Assembly: GCF_013373865.1 (NCBI RefSeq)
Contig: NC_050467.1
Coordinates: forward strand, 2,170,001-2,234,000
Length of the DNA stretch: 64,000 nucleotides
Direction of reading: 5' to 3'
Origin: Monomorium pharaonis
Taxonomy: Eukaryota > Arthropoda > Insecta > Hymenoptera > Formicidae
How positions within the stretch are numbered: the first letter of the stretch is position 1; each line of letters opens with the position of its first letter. Below, one piece after another: positions 13,933 through 26,545 of this stretch. Position numbers and translations under genes: made by a program. Below the pieces are notes generated by a model. It was given only the letters and a program-made list of their open reading frames with translations. It ran no database searches and was not told where the DNA came from.

Positions 13933-14600
13933 CACGAACGTATTCTCAGTAGCCCACGTTCGTTGCAAAAGGCGACCATCGTCGAAATCAACTAACCGCT
14001 CCCACGATTTGGAGACAAGTTTCTCTGCGTTTAGGAGGTGGAGCAGTTTTCGGCAAATCAGTCGTGGAATTTTCCATCGAAAACGATTGTATCGCTTGTA
14101 TACATAGACCCGAATTTACAGATTACGATCAATCGCTTAAGTATTTTATTTCATCGCATCGAAAAAAACAATTTTATTAAGATAAATTTGTTGAGATTAT
14201 TTCGCGTATTTTGATGAGAAAAAAGAATTATTTGAAATTTTTCTCGCAAAATCTACAGAAATAATTCAATCTTGCAATCGCATTAATTTTTTTCTTAAAT
14301 TTGAATTATCTTTACTGATTTCATTACGGAAATTCTAAATACTTTTAGGATAAATTAAGTGTTATTTTAATATCAAAATTATAAATAAAATTATTTCGAT
14401 ATTATTAATGCATTGAATTTATCTCACAAAACTGTATATTCTTCGCGCCAAGTCTTTCCATCAATATTTAACTTTCAAATGTGATTGAACGTGATAAAGA
14501 AAAAAAATGAGATTATTGCGTGAATAAAAATAAAGTTTAACCTTGCGCGCAGTGAGTCATATTTTTCGGTCCGATTATTCGGGGAATCTTGCCTTTTCGT

Positions 14601-17600
14601 GAAACATAAACGAGATGTCCAGTCCCACTAGGCAGGACCTACTAGAAGCGGACGTGCCTCGCCGTAATTCAAGTGGATAAGAGGAAAGGTGGTCCCAACG
14701 CGCCCCGAGCTCCAAAGTCCACAAGGGCTCGGGTACACAGAGGATGCGAATGAGAAAGCCGTGTAAAAAGGATCCGGGGGATTAAGATGACAGGAGCCGC
14801 GATGGGGGATGGCCGGAACGTGATTCGTGCCCGAGTCCATGGCGCGAGTATATTTCTTGCGAGAACCACGGGGCTACTTAACCCCGTCAGGATCGATCCC
14901 ACCTCCTTCGGACGAATTGTATGCCGGACGTGACGTTTGTTGTGCGAAGCCACTTTCGCTACGACCGATATTCGACGACCACGGGTTTCCTCTAATTCTC
15001 GAAACGTGTGACGCAAAAATCCGACGTGCCAATTTATCTTTCGATCGCGTCACAAATTGCGTTTTACTTTACAGTTGTTACATATATGTATTCAGATTTT
15101 ATAAATATTATATATTATATATATTAAATATTTAATATTATGTAAGGAAAATCGTATAATATCGTGCGATATCGTAATTCAAGTTAACAATTGATTTCGA
15201 CGGGAGGGTAACTTTGTTCCTCGCTTGAAATGATGAATGGCAAACGGGATAATTGTTACACTTTGAGAGCGCCTTTATCTATAATCACTGGTGTCATTAA
15301 GTCCGCACGATAAACGCTTCATCGAAGTGTACATCTCCATAATCGCGGTGAGGGCTTCGAAATCGGCTCCAATGAGCGCGAGTCGATAAGCCGACTCGTT
15401 CGCTTGACCAGCGCGCGGTACCGGCGAGAGGCGGAGGGGAGGGAGGACGAGAGAAAATGGGGAGAAAGCGAGGGTGGAATAGCTGCCGGCAATTATAACG
15501 TTGTACAGGGCCGAGCAGTAAATAATGGGTTCTGGGCTTGTCCGGTATTCAGCCAGAGCGTCAATCACCCTCAATCAGTTAGCGGGCTGGCTACGACCTA
15601 AATCAGAGGGTGCAAGGGGGATAGCCGAATGAGAACGCGGACGGGAGATCGAGATAGAAAGGATAACATAGAGGGCAACGGAGAGCCCCAAATCGCAGCC
15701 GGTGAGTGTCAGCTGATAGAGCAGGAATGACGAAGATGGAACGGGGATAGACGGAGAGAGAAATATGGCTGAGGAGCAAGAGATGAAGTGTATTGGTTGC
15801 AATCCGACAAGGCTTTATACGTGAAATATTTCAGTAATTAGTAATGTAATCGCGAGTATATAATAATAATGAAAATAAATTGCCAGCTAGGTAAATATTT
15901 CTTCTCCGTTCCGTACGCCGTTCTCGAGAAAATCGATGTTGAAACTCGGAAGATTGATCGCGTCCTTTCGCTTTGCTCGAGTTTTGAATAAACTCGAATG
16001 AATGTCAGACTTGAATCAAACGATAAGCTTAATCGATGAACTTCCACGGTAGTCTAATAAACGTTAAAAGTTCTCTACAGACACGAAGATTGTTATATCA
16101 ACTTTCCATAAAAATGGCAGATCTTAACTTGAGAGCCAGATTGCATTAAACGCAGGGTAGTTCAACTCTTTAAGGTAACTTTACGTTTCGAGTCCATCTC
16201 GCCTCGTCACCAATGGCAGACGTCCGCGTATTGTAGAACGCGCGATAAGGTAACCCTCCCCCCCTCCCCCAGTGATCGAGGACGCCGAGATTGAACTTTC
16301 GTTCGGCGCTGCGCCGGAGTACAAGTTATCATTGGAATCGCCTGTAACGTATCGAATCATATTGAACCGTCTGCCCCGGCCAACTGGCGCACAATTGGTC
16401 CACGAGGGGATTGGTTTATCATCTCGTCGACAATCGGGAAAGTTGGAACGTCAATCGGCAAAGTGCAAGCATAGGCACCGCGATACAACAGTAGTTGTTA
16501 TCGGTTGCGCAGACTCGATTTCATGGGTGGGGGCAAGCGAGGTTGGGGAAGCACATCGATGTACATTGGGCAGAAACTGTCTTTCGGAATTGACAGCGGC
16601 GAAATTCGCTTCCAAAACGGCGTGTTTCCGCCGCTGAAAATCAACTCCGATACGCGCGCACGGCGAAATTAATTCATCGTCCGTTCGTAGCGACGTGATT
16701 CACCGCCGTGAATGGGCTTGGGGCGCCAATTTGGCTAATAGCGTAAAACGAATGTTCCCCGATTGTGAACTTTTCATTGTTGTTCATATAATCGCGTGAA
16801 TGTTTCAGCGATAGCAATATCTTGTCTGTCTAGAGTAGAGCTAGGAACTACTATCTAACACTCTCCCCCCGTATTGCGTATATCTCGCAGCGGGATAAAT
16901 AAACCCTCCGCTGACCGCCTAGGTAGAGAACCTACTTTCTTGGTTCTCACTAAGGCAGCGCCGGATAATTAGAGCCGAATCGACACCGAATCCGGCGAAC
17001 ATCCGATTCCTTTCAACTCGCATTATTGATTTCCGTTACCGTTCTCCCCCCCCCCTCCGCTCTCCCCCCCCCCGTACGTCTCGCTGTTCGGTTTTTATCG
17101 CGCGACTGGATCAAATAATCTTTTCTCCTCTATTTCCCCTTCCGTTCCGCTACCGTTTTTTTTTCTCCGGCATGAGATCGCGCGCCGGCCGATGCGATTG
17201 CCATTTTTACATTTGCATGTAAATAAAGGTATACGCGCGATATACACGCGAATCTCAAGTTTGCGCGACGACATTCGACTTACACGTCTTCTTTGTTATA
17301 TCGCGCGCGAGATAAAATCCTTTTAATCCTTTAAACCGAATGAAAACTCCCGAGCTATATTTGCGACAATGTGCGCAACGCGTGCGGTGAGCGCGTGCCT
17401 CTCTTTATACGGTCCAATAAGTTTTTTTCTCCCCCTGCCTACATTCTCCCTCGTAGCGTGTTTCGTGCCATTTCTGGATTTACTTTGTGCAATAAATTTC
17501 CGCGAGGTTTATACAAAATGTCACGCGCGCACGTTTTGACGTAAAGTGTGCGAGGGCGAGGCGAAACGCGCGCGCGACTTCCTCTCATAAATGCAGTCGC

Positions 17601-18700
17601 GCGCGCCGTGCACTCCTGGTAATTCTATAAATCACCTTTGCTATAATAGGATGAAATTCAATGAGCGCTGATAGGACGTAATTGTGTTTCGCCGTTCGTC
17701 GAGGATGCGCATACACGGGGACGGGAGTATTCCCAGTTATCGGCGGCTCAGACGACCAGTTCCAGTTGTGTGCCATTGTTGGACGCTATTGGCTAACATA
17801 CGTACTCTCCATTTCGTGAGGAAACACACGCACTTTTGTTACATTGTTGTCATCCCTCGGGTAACCTCTCTCCGATCGGATACATCCGCGCGAGAAGGCG
17901 AGATCGAGTAAAGGTGCTTATAATGTATCGTGCATATGCACGACTGTCGTATTTGCGCGAAGTTGCATTGCTCTACGACGCGCGACCAACTGTCGTTCTT
18001 TCCCTCCCTCCCCCCCCCTATTTTCCCCCCAAATGATGCCTTCGCGAACGATAATTTACAATTGTCATAAACAATGTCCCCCTCGGGATCGCACAGCACA
18101 CCCTGGTTATTGCTACCACTGCCATTATCATTATTATTATTATTATAATTACACATATAATTAATCATCAATTTGGAATAATGAGTGCCGCCGGTACGAC
18201 GTTACAGCGGCGTTACGGCGTTACAATGGCCGCCGTGTCACTGGGTAACGCCGTGTTTTTGTGACGTGCATGTAATTACGCTTTCATCCCCCGTTTAGCG
18301 ACAGCAAATTTAATCCGACCGGGGGTATTCATGGCGACCGATGCGGAGCTTCGGTGCGAAGAAATGACGCGGAAGGTGAAATTCGAACGCGGCGCGGCTG
18401 TAACGCGGATCGGATTGGGGAAACGCAATTTAAGTGAATTGGCCTGTGCTACACCCCTTTCCCGTTCCCCCCCTTTTCCGCGCTTTCGCGCGCCAAATAG
18501 GTCCTGATATACTAACACGACTTTCCGTTATGTTGCTTGCCTAGCAAGTAATTTCGGTCGCTCAAACCCACGGCGGAAGGGGAGAGGAGGAGGTTTCAAG
18601 ACTTTCAAAGGATGTCGCTCGAATAAAACGGAGAGCGCAGGAGAGAAAGCTGTAAAGGGGATAAAGATTAGAGATGTTTCCAGAACAATTTACCGTATAC
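14601..18700. other. CpG-rich non-genic stretch
   Basis: CpG-rich with C runs (about 17047-17074) and purine-rich patches (about 15420-15480). Open frames such as 16272-16637 (+) have no recognisable motif and no supporting splice structure. Near 18190-18260 the word CGTTAC recurs several times in a GC-rich context. No gene called. Confidence 0.5.
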
Positions 18701-21700
18701 TCATTACTTAACGTAGATCAAAGATCGTTGCCATGGTCGGGGGGACTTGGCAAACAAAGGTAATTATAGTACCCGTCGCGAACTTTAACTCGTAGTAACA
18801 TTCAGTTACCGGAATGTGCACGCATTCCACGCAATATACGTAGACAGGCGGGTTTATTTAGCTTGAAACGTACGAGGAGGAGGTAGTATGCGAGAGTCAA
18901 AGGAAACATCGCTGGCGATCGTGGCACTCTTTTCCCAGGATCCGAGAAGAAAAAGGGATGTTCAACGTATTCCGTGAGAAATTACGAAAAATAATTTCCA
19001 AAAATTATCATGAGAATGGCCTCTATGGTTACGCACGGAGATCCAGCCAAACAACAATGCCGTCTGGTCCTATCTGCATAACAATGTTTAGCCGTGAAAA
19101 CAAAGCACCACGACATGCCAGGAAATGCCGTTAAAAAAAGTGATGTATTAACGCACCCATGGTTTTCGACGGGGTCGTCGAATTTAAACGCGAGGTCGTT
19201 GTTAATTGCACGGGTCTCTAACAGTAATCTGATCTTTGCAGTGCATGCTAGCTTCGAGTAAAATAATGGGACGGTTCAATTACGAGTCACGTAAGACAAA
19301 AATAATTTTCATTTCATTAATTCGTGAGAATTTAACGATCAAATAAATATTTTAAAAAAGAGCTGTTAACGTCACTGTGCAAATATTATCATTTTAAAAT
19401 AAAATTATTATATATGCAAGAAACCGATCGTGAATTTGAGAAAAGTATTTAAAAATGTTTGTTTAAATCCAAATTATCATAAATGTACGTTTTTAATGTA
19501 TATTATTTTGTGTTCAGTGTATTAAATACAATCTACTGGGAGTATTATAATTTCAAGGAATTATTAAAGATTTACGTATTTATAGAGAGCTTATTGAAAA
19601 GATTATTAAAGTTCATTTTTCGTCCTTTTTTCTAAATATCAGCGATAATTAGGAAAATCATTTCGTATTATAATAATTACAAAAAGTTAAAAAATGTAAA
19701 ATATTTTTCTATTATTTTATCAACACATGTATATTTGCTAAACATTTTAATTCGCAAATTTGACTCGTAAGTAGGTCCATGATTTCGTTACCTTGTCGCA
19801 TGTTTTTTTTTTTTACAAATATAATAAACATAGCTAAACATTGCTATTAAGTAGCGTTGCCTTAAAAGTAATAAAAATTTTATTGTCGGAATGAATGCTG
19901 TCGATATTACACGTATTTAGAATCGCCTCAAAGTGGTAGTCTATAGTACTCCCTGCCAGCTCGATAATTTCGTCCGAAACCTAGGGAGCTCGAAAAAGCG
20001 CCAAGCGGGGCTGCACGAAAGTGCGTGATGCACTCCGACCGTGGCGTGCTCACGAGTAGTAACCCTAAATATTAACACGGGACTTATGCGGGCGAATTGC
20101 ACCGCATTACCATCGCCACTGCGCGCCTGTACGGCTATTACCGCAGAAATATTGAATTTCGTTATCGACCCGGAATTATCGGGGTTGGCCTCGCCACTAA
20201 GGACAAGCATTACCGGAGCCATAAAGAGTACCGGGAACTCTTCAAAGGTCCGGTCCGTACATACGTCGCGCGCACTCGTCCACAATTGTTGCGGATGGAT
20301 TTCAAGCGAGATGAAAAGCAAGCGAGACGCGAGGTTAAAACCCGCCGACCGTGGAGCCAATAGAATTTCAAGACTCGATACGGCACAGGCACGCGAAAAA
20401 CGCGAGTGCCTTTCTCTGTAATTATTTCGTCGCTGCTCCGTGTAATCCGACGTAATGCACTCTCACCTCTCGTCTCCGGATGGTTAAGGGAGGGAGAACT
20501 CAAAGAGGGGCAGAAATCGCCCGATTAGAATGGTCACGCGAATGCGAGCGAGCGAGCGGCAGCGATTAAACGTTTTCGTAAAGTATCGTTTCGGCGAGAC
20601 GAATTCGCGTACTCGTTCTACGGGCTTAATTTCGCACTCGCGTGCAAAGGGAAAACGTGCGCACCCACAGAAAAGATTTCTGGACCTAAAATGCTATTAC
20701 TTTTCAATCTATCATAAAATAGGATCAATACAGTGCCAATTATATTTATTATCAAAGAAGGAATATTTTATTCTTAAATGGAAAATTCTTAATCTAGAGT
20801 AAAATGACTTTTAATGCTATCTTATTAATTTTCTTAGAACAATTTAGTAAATTTGTGACAATCTTTTATGATATTCTAGATTTAAGAATAGACCGATCTG
20901 AAGATAGAAATTTCTGATTTAATCTTAATCTTGTTTTATTTTTATACTACATGAGGTTGTAATAGAAATAAATATATCAAGAATATTTTTTTGTCTTGGT
21001 ATCAGAAATCCTTTCTGAGAGGACATGTAAGTAACGAATAGTCGCCTTTGAGGCTCAAAGGCACCGTGCACCGCGCCGGGCATTTATTTCCGGCTCGTCC
21101 GTTCTGGTCGTTCTCGCGTTAATTCAGCGTCATCGCGATTACGACATCGCGTCGCCGTCACCGTGAGTTGCGTCGGACACTTCGAGAGCTGTAACGCGAA
21201 TTATTATTCAACAGTACTCTCGGCCGGAAATATCTAGGCCAAAAAATCCTTCTCGGAATCCACATTTCGAGAGCATGCCGGTGGAACAAAAATATGATGA
21301 CTTTAACAGAGCGAGAAAATTATGTTTTCTTGCAAAATGTTATAATTATAGCTCATTAGTTAATTTAAAATTAATTTGAAATGCGTCCGGAAATAAAGTT
21401 ACATAATGAATAATATTTTACATTATTTATTTTACATATTTTTAGTAATATCGTTTTCTTATGTATGTATAATGTATATGTAATTTATATGCTGTGACAC
21501 TATTAAAGATTAATTCACAAGAATTCACGATAAGAAAATCAAATTCATTTTAAATTATTAACAATTTAACATCAATTATCTATTTTTATTCATATTTCTA
21601 AAATACACCCAACGTGTATCGATTTAATATTTAAGAATCGCAAAAAATAATGACGACGAATATAAGAACATATATAATTTAAGCGTCTTGGAGTAGAGCT

Positions 21701-22400
21701 ATGTCGATGACTTGAAGCGAGCGTAATTTAATAAAGAGGAAGTTTAGAGAAGGCGTGCACAGATTTCTGTAAGTGGAAGTTGTATTCAATTAAGGAGAAA
21801 TCGAGGTCTTTAGTTGGATGAACTTGGCATACATAACTAGCAGAAGATATTCAAATAGAACGTTGTCGAATACATTACAAGACCGCATAAAGAAAGAATA
21901 AGCCGCTAAAGAATGGCAGTTTCATAATCGAAGGATCCCTCTCTTTCAAGTCTCTTTGTATAATTCTATATTCACAGATTTCTATTCAAAGCAAATCATT
22001 TAAAGTCGTTCAAATCATCAAAACCCCATATTATCTCGCATTTACGTTTCATTATAGTCACGATTCTGCTTATTCAAAAGCGTATTCAAGAAAATTTCAA
22101 GTGAGTTTAACAATAGGATCGTTGTTATAAAAGCATTGATAGTTCGTTAATACGAAAAAATATTTTTACTAAAATATCTAAAAATTTAACTACACACGTA
22201 TCAGAAAACAATTTTGTTGTTAGGACGCTGAAGCAAACAAATTTTGACATTCTAACAACTTGCTTGAGCATATTGTTTTGATGGTCTAACATAAATTAAT
22301 TTTAAATATATATCTAATCAATTTTTTACACTTCAACAAAACTGTTCTTTTTATGTAAAACTGCCGATATCCTTATAACAATGTGCAAGTATATGCGCAG
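18701..22400. other. AT-rich stretch with one stop-poor islet
   Basis: AT-rich apart from a CpG-rich islet at about 19940-20660. In the islet, four overlapping frames on both strands stay open for 270 to 420 bases. Their starts are mostly not ATG and the translations match nothing I know, so I treat the openness as a result of local composition. Nothing else recognisable. Confidence 0.5.
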
Positions 22401-22700
22401 ATATATTTCACAAATAACTCGAGTGTATCGGCGATTTCAGGAAATCGATAGTAATATCTTTCACGGAATGTTATCGCGCGTTTTGCATTCGCAAAACAAT
22501 CGCAGTATCTCGCAAACGGCGGTGGTGGCAGCGCAAGGGTCTTGTCCGTTATTAGAAGGACGTTCCCCGTCCTTCTTCGAGAGGGGGCGGGCTGCGAGCA
22601 AAACCGTTCGAACTGTGCATCGGTTAAGCCGAGAATGATTGCCTCTAATTTCTACCGGGGCGGGTCGCAAGAAACTTCCTAATGCTTTCAACATGCTCCC

Positions 22701-22722
22701 TGCTAGCTGGTATCAGCTAGCA
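22701..22722. repeat. 9-bp stem, 4-base loop hairpin
   Basis: TGCTAGCTG (22701-22709) is perfectly complementary to CAGCTAGCA (22714-22722), with the loop GTAT. Role unknown. Confidence 0.8.
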
Positions 22723-24989
22723 CCCAGACATCCACCCTCCGGCTTTTTGCGGCCGGATATACGGAGAGGCGCGCGATCCTACGTGACTGCGTTCGACGCG
22801 AGTTTCGAAACGGTCAGTTTCATCCGACTAATTCGCACGATAAACGCGGGAATATTGCCGTCGTGATCGAGAAACGCGGTAAGAACTACGATTGTTTCTT
22901 CCGGAATTAACGGTGATTTATGACTAATTTACCGATTTCGAATTTTCGAGCCAGCGGAAGCGAAGTTATCGAAACGCACTTCGAAGTCAGTTAAGTATGT
23001 AATGACACGTAAACTTTATTTGCAACTGTGTCAAACTAAATGTCCGTGCGACAGAATCCTGTCGTCGACTCGTGGGACGCTTCTACAAATTTATCTTAAG
23101 CGTACACGTCTAATTATATATTAATATTATAATCAGGAGGTAAGATAGAGTAAAAGTGCTGGAGTAAAAGTGATAGGGATTGCGAGATTATCTCGGTCAG
23201 AGCAATCTATACATCGTCCTTTCACTGTTAAACACATTGCGCAAAGGAGATTATATACGAGATTTAATTATAATCAGTTATACTCTCATAAATTTAATGG
23301 GTCATTTTGAAAACAATGATGTAACCGAGATATAAAATTATATGATCTCAATGTGTATTACAAAGTACCTCGCTGTAATCAATAAACGCAATTAACATTC
23401 CACGCTATGCTTCCTCGAAAGCATTGTTTGTGTATGTGTCGTATTCGTTTTTCTCATATCAATTACGTCTCTATACGATTTACACAAACGGATTTCCGAA
23501 AGGATACTTATTGTACTTATCAAGATACTTGTAATAATTCCCTTCGCCAGTGCTGTTTAATAACAATCCGATTGCAATAAAGCGATCGATTAGCAGGGAG
23601 AATGCGCGCCCTGGGCGCACAATACGTCTGAATTACCCGCATCCAGGATTCAAGAAACGACATCAGTCTGTCAATGTAACCGCGTTTGACTTGGGTTGCG
23701 AAATGAAACGGTCAGACTCATCAGACTAATCCTCGTGATAATCAAGAGTACTTCGGTGAGCTTAATTACGAGGGTCGGTGCACGCAATTACGCGTTCGTT
23801 ACTACATACGGGCCCGGCTTTGCAAATGCGTTTTCAGCTTGTTGGCCCGCCCGCTCGGATAAATATTTCATCGTGCCGCTCTGCGGAACGCGAGTTTTCC
23901 ACGTCAATTACCGCGATGGGATTTGAAACTTAAATGCGCGCAAATCATATCCGATATGATCCTTACGACAAGTTCACCGGAGTATGTGTTTCCGTAACTC
24001 CGGCCACCGAAGCGTTACGATTGCACATTTGACGTATCACCGATAGTATCAAATTAGCGTCTTCAACGCGCATAATTCGATTTGCAGGCTTTGATTTGAT
24101 ACAGTCGTGATATTACGGTTTATTGGCATGTCGCATCAAACGCCATAATTGAAATAGATACACATCGCATGTCTCGAATTTGATTACCTATTAATCGTGC
24201 ATTTTCCGTAACATTTCCACAACTCACATCGCCGCTACTTAACATTAAATTAATTCCTCTCCCCCAAAAAGCCTCCCTGCGCCCCGCTCGGCAAATAATT
24301 TGCCCGACGTAAACTCGAAGTGTGCGAAAAGAACACGGCATCCTCTCGCTGCATAATCGCTGCGGCAACTTGCTCTTCTCTTTGCTCACCTTGTGAACCA
24401 AAGTTCGTACGAGGAATCTCCCAAGGAGAAAGAACAAGTTTGTAAGAATCGTCGGGAACGAGCTGTGCGGGGAAAGTTTTCATCAAGGAGCGGCGCATGT
24501 CGCTTTTTAGCGCCTCACGTATATTCATACACCGGCGAGAAAGAAGGCGGGGAGGAGGGGCGGCTGTCGAAAGAGGGGTTGTCGGTTGGTTTCTCAGGCC
24601 GCCGCCGCGGCCGCGCGCGAACTTCGAACAAGTCGAGCAATCTGGAATCGAATGGAGTTTCGGGGACTTAGCCGAGTGAAAAATTGCTGGGGGCAACTTT
24701 CCCGCGTTGTGCGCGCCTTGCCCCGGGCCCATTAAGCGACTCAACAAGTACGGATTCCAGCTAACAGGCGCGCGCGCTCTCTGAATACGGGGATTGTCGC
24801 ATCGGCGGAAACGGAAAATCAACGGGGGAACGGACTGGCGGAGAAAATTGCTCGTATCGCGCCGCTGCTTTGGGGATCTTCATGCCGGATAACCTCGTCG
24901 AGGAAGAGCTGGGGAGAAAACGTAAACAAATCCGTGTTGCGGAGAGTCCGTCGCTCACAATTTCCAGGTGAATTTACGAGGCGGTTCAC

Positions 24990-25003
24990 GGGGGGGGGGG
25001 GGG
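24990..25003. repeat. Run of 14 G
   Basis: Homopolymer of G followed after AA by another five G; a candidate quadruplex-forming tract and a likely sequencing-error site. Confidence 0.85.
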
Positions 25004-26311
25004 AAGGGGGAGGATCGTAAAATATCCAGTGCTTTTGTAATTTGGCTAATCTCATTTGTTTCGCGGCTCTTCAACGCGGACAAATCCGCGGGAAAATTAC
25101 AACAAACGAGGTCGGTGCTGATGAAAAAAAGAAATCGAACGCCGCGCGTTCAGCTCTTTCCGAGACGTACTTTCGTTCGTAATGGAATGAAATAGACGTA
25201 CAGTGCAGAACCAGAAAGAGGGTGGGGGGGGAGGGGGAGTAACAAGTGAAATTTTAATTCCTCGAAATTATAGTCGCGCCGCGGCTGCGCTTTGCGCAAA
25301 AATAATCCGTCTAATCTCATGCCCTTTGCCTTTCACTTCCTCCCCGCGCCGCCTTCATTCACCCTTCCACGCGTTCGGCATTTAAATTTTGCGCCGACGG
25401 AGTTCCGGTTTAACGAGTTACTTTCCGTGTCCTTCATTAACGTATCCCACTTTCTATTCCGTTAATGTTTTCGCCACCCTAACGAGTATTACCCGGCTGA
25501 GGAGGGGAAGTTTCGCAATAAACATGCGCCAGCGGTGATGCGGAGGGCGCGAGGCAAGGGGCCCGTAAATTTTCGACAGTTTTAAAGGCAAATGCGGCTA
25601 AGAGCGAACGTGGCCAGGTAAGCGCCAGAGTGCAGTATCTTTCCCGCTTCCCGGTCGTCAACGTCCTCCGTGCACCGTGGAAGCCGTGGCGGCGAAACGG
25701 GAGCGGAAACGACGTACTTTGACCCGTCGCAGTTCGAAGTTCTCCCTTGTAACGCCGCTGTATGGAAGAGCGTTCTTGCTTTATGGAAAGAGTACTAAAG
25801 GTTAGGCGGAGAGTGAGGGTCACGAGCAGCTTGTCAGTCGTAAAGCTCCCGTGAATTTCGTGAGTGCGACCCTCGCTCGATCGGAGCAGCTCGTATCGAG
25901 TTCGCTATACTAAATTAAAACGAGATCTTCCAGAACAAAAAGCTTTAATTCATTTAATTTGTTTTAATTTACATTCTATTACAAAACACATTTAGTTGCA
26001 GCAACTTCCTAAATTGCTACCGCCAGATACCGTATCCAGAACGCATGGTCACTTTTTACGGAGTACGACTTTGAACAATTGTCTCCTCCAATTTAAACAA
26101 AAAAAAAAAAAAAAAAAATCGAAATAACAAAGTTGCAAATAACAAGGTCGTAATGAACGAGGCAAAAATAATTACGCGCGCGCGTCCTCGACGCATCGCC
26201 GCGCGGATCAACATTGCTTCCGATTCTCATTTGATCGCGCATCCAGTCAAGAGCCGCATTATAATCGTAAATACGCGCCATTGATAAAATTTAATTAATT
26301 GATCGCTCAGG

Positions 26312-26329
26312 CGGCGCGGCGCCGCGCCG
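26312..26329. repeat. 18-bp GC-only perfect palindrome
   Basis: CGGCGCGGCGCCGCGCCG is identical to its reverse complement and consists only of G and C. It lies at a sharp boundary with AT-rich sequence on both sides. Confidence 0.9.
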
Positions 26330-26519
26330 GTTCCCCGTGTCAATATATTTTAATTAACATCGCCCTTTAATTGAACATGTAGACGTCGAAAATTCTGCGA
26401 CCCGCGTAAAATCCCCTCCGCCAAAGGTGCGGAAAGCGCGCACGGAAGGTCGACAATTATTTCCGGCCAGTCGGATCGAACGGATGCGATTGGCATCATA
26501 GGTATTGCGGGGACCATGG

Positions 26520-26545
26520 GAGAGAGAGAGAGAGAGAGAGAGAGA
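26520..26545. repeat. (AG)n microsatellite
   Basis: Pure AG dinucleotide repeat of about 26 bp. Confidence 0.9.

Larger units (their letters stand above)
11151..14600. other. AT-rich non-genic stretch
   Basis: AT-rich, with no recognisable gene. It contains the longest uninterrupted (GA)n microsatellite of this part of the window (12169-12233), poly-A/T runs and an isolated TGACGTCA palindrome at 13925-13932. Confidence 0.55.

Noticed and set aside
19941..20503. Four overlapping stop-poor frames near 20 kb
   Set aside because: The longest starts with TTG. Openness in four frames at once points to composition, and no frame shows family similarity or clear splice borders.
24250..24822. 190-codon frame on the minus strand
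   Set aside because: It starts with TTG, is rich in Arg, Pro and Ser and has no recognisable motif; other frames in the same GC-rich patch are also open.
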